Source: Phallusia fumigata
Taxonomy: Eukaryota > Chordata > Ascidiacea > Phlebobranchia > Ascidiidae
Reading direction: 5' to 3'
DNA: 22,610 nt
NCBI GenBank assembly: GCA_008931825.1
Contig: QXVZ01031125.1
Location: 19,456 to 42,065, forward strand
The notes beneath the pieces were generated by a model, which did no database searches, was not told the origin of the DNA, and saw only the letters and a program-made list of their open reading frames with translations. Shown piece after piece: positions 21,485 to 22,610 of the stretch; within the stretch, counting starts at the first letter, position 1, and each line of letters opens with the position of its first letter. Made by a program: the position numbers and the translations under genes.

Positions 21485-22488
21485 ATGTCCGTCGATGTTG
21501 AGCAACTGTACAAGAGCTTTGGGGAGCTTGCCGACGCTAAGGAAAATGCCAAGCAGGTTGGTTTGCTAACACTTTACGTTGCCTGCTTGTAATTTAAAAA
21601 CAGGTTCTTTTAAAATGCCAAGTTCTGTTCCAAGTTTTTTTCTTGGTGGGTGGTCCAAGAAGACTTGAATGCGTGATGCTTATAACGGGTCATCCCATCC
21701 GGTTCTACTGGATCATTGGCTGGAGAACCACTCACCCCACCCACCTTGTCACTTTAAAAGTACCCCATAAATGTCTACATAATAACTGTCAGTGTATTGT
21801 GGCATTAAGCACCCTGAAGCGTACAAAACAATCCTGAAGGGAACTAAAGGAAATGGATCTACTAAACGTCTTGCAGCACAATTCATTGCTCGCTTTTTCA
21901 AGCACTTTCCAAATGAAGCGGAAGAAGCTATTAACTCATTGCTAGACCTATGTGAAGATGAGGATGCAGAGGTATTTCTTTTATTTACATTTGAACAGTT
22001 TGGTGTATGTTTGTTCCAAATAAACTAACCAGATTGTTTGCAGATTCGAAAATCCGCTATCAAGCAAATCCCAAATCTATGTAAAGCAGACAAGCAACAT
22101 CTGTCCCGACTTGCAGATGTTTTGGCCCAGTTGTTGGCCTCTGATGATGAATCTGAAGTCAGTGTGGTCAATATATCTTTAAATGGCTTGTTCAAATTAG
22201 ATGCCAAAGGTCAGTTTTTACTATATTTTGTACCACTGTGATAGATTTGGATAAACAGAGCGATTAAAATGATTATTTTGTTTCCTTGCAGGTACTCTAT
22301 CAGGTGTGTTTGCTCAAATTTTGGGCGGTGATGAAGATGTGAGAGAAAAAGCAATTAAATATCTGTGCAGTTGTTTAAAGTCAGCCTCAGAATCAGATAT
22401 GAACAAGGATACAGAAGAATATGTTCTCGCAGAATCAAAGAAAATAATGGAAGATGTGACTGGTGATGAGTTTCAACTCATAATGCAA
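21485..22488 (+). CDS. API5: Apoptosis inhibitor 5 (API5), N-terminal part, continues beyond the window
   Basis: Exons: 21485-21556 (MSVDVEQLYKSFGELADAKE, phase 0), 21810-21971 (HPEAYKTILKG … KRLAAQFIARFFKHFP … LDLCEDEDAE), 22044-22209 (IRKSAIKQIPNLCKAD … LFKLDAK) and 22292-22488 (GTLSGVFAQILGGDEDVREKAIKYL … ESKKIMEDVTGDEFQLIMQ). Donors are gttggt, gtattt, gtcagt and gtgagt, and all phases match. API5 is a nuclear protein built of HEAT- and ARM-like helical pairs that suppresses apoptosis (E2F1-linked and Acinus-linked in vertebrates) and binds FGF2. The four exons cover about 167 residues, roughly the first third of a family member of about 500. The RLAAQFI…FFKHFP and ESKK.(L/M)EDVTG.EF motifs are diagnostic. 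The second exon's acceptor, cattaag before 21810, has a weak pyrimidine tract but is the only one in frame. Confidence 0.93.
21557..21809 (+). other. API5 first intron
   Basis: A 253-bp phase-0 intron. It contains a small imperfect inverted repeat (ttcttggtgg … ccaagaag, about 21640-21662). No other feature is seen. Confidence 0.6.
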
Positions 22489-22610
22489 GTGAGTCCATGT
22501 CATACCCATCGTGGTTTGAAAACCTGGACTTTTTTACTACAGTATGATAAACTCTATTCATATGTACAAATGTGCTCACTTGTAACATGATGTTTATAAA
22601 TGCTTTAAAC

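Overview
This is an animal nuclear genome window, most likely from an invertebrate chordate such as the sea squirt Ciona. The inference rests on three recognisable metazoan genes (an UNC93A-type membrane protein, a three-RING mind bomb E3 ligase and API5), mostly short introns, an AT-rich background, and gap-flanking duplicates that differ by a few bases, as expected from assembling a highly heterozygous genome. There are no bacterial operons, CRISPR arrays or recognisable tRNA/rRNA genes.

Layout. Positions 1-563 (+) hold the last two coding exons of an UNC93A-like gene whose start lies to the left of the window. Positions 564-4841 are mostly non-coding and include an isolated hAT-like transposon end (2672), a hAT-like MITE (3396-3975) and a 42-bp tandem duplication (4597-4694). 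A second UNC93A-like gene occupies 4842-6606 (+) in six visible exons; its middle is lost in an assembly gap at 5347. Positions 6675-8388 have no clear gene.

From 20949 down to 8389 the minus strand encodes one large gene, mind bomb (MIB1 type). The visible order is a start codon with the beginning of the first MIB/HERC2 domain, a gap at 20863 that hides the other N-terminal domains, about nine ankyrin repeats, a Ser/Asn-rich linker, RING1, RING2, a second linker and RING3 ending at the terminal tyrosine. I traced 16 exons after the gap, and all intron phases match. One intron (12495-19718) is about 7.2 kb, far longer than the others. It contains a GC-richer island (about 15.6-17.3 kb), a long near-perfect palindrome and a pyrimidine-rich tract duplicated across a gap. 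API5 starts at 21485 (+), divergent from MIB, with 535 bp between the two start codons; four exons are visible and the gene runs off the right edge.

The genes act in unrelated processes: Notch-ligand ubiquitination (MIB), membrane transport or channel regulation (UNC93A) and apoptosis control (API5). The most important point for a reader is structural. The six single N characters are assembly gaps, not ambiguous bases. Three of them sit between near-identical overlapping contig ends, and two hide long pieces of coding sequence. Automatic gene models here would therefore be truncated or frame-shifted.
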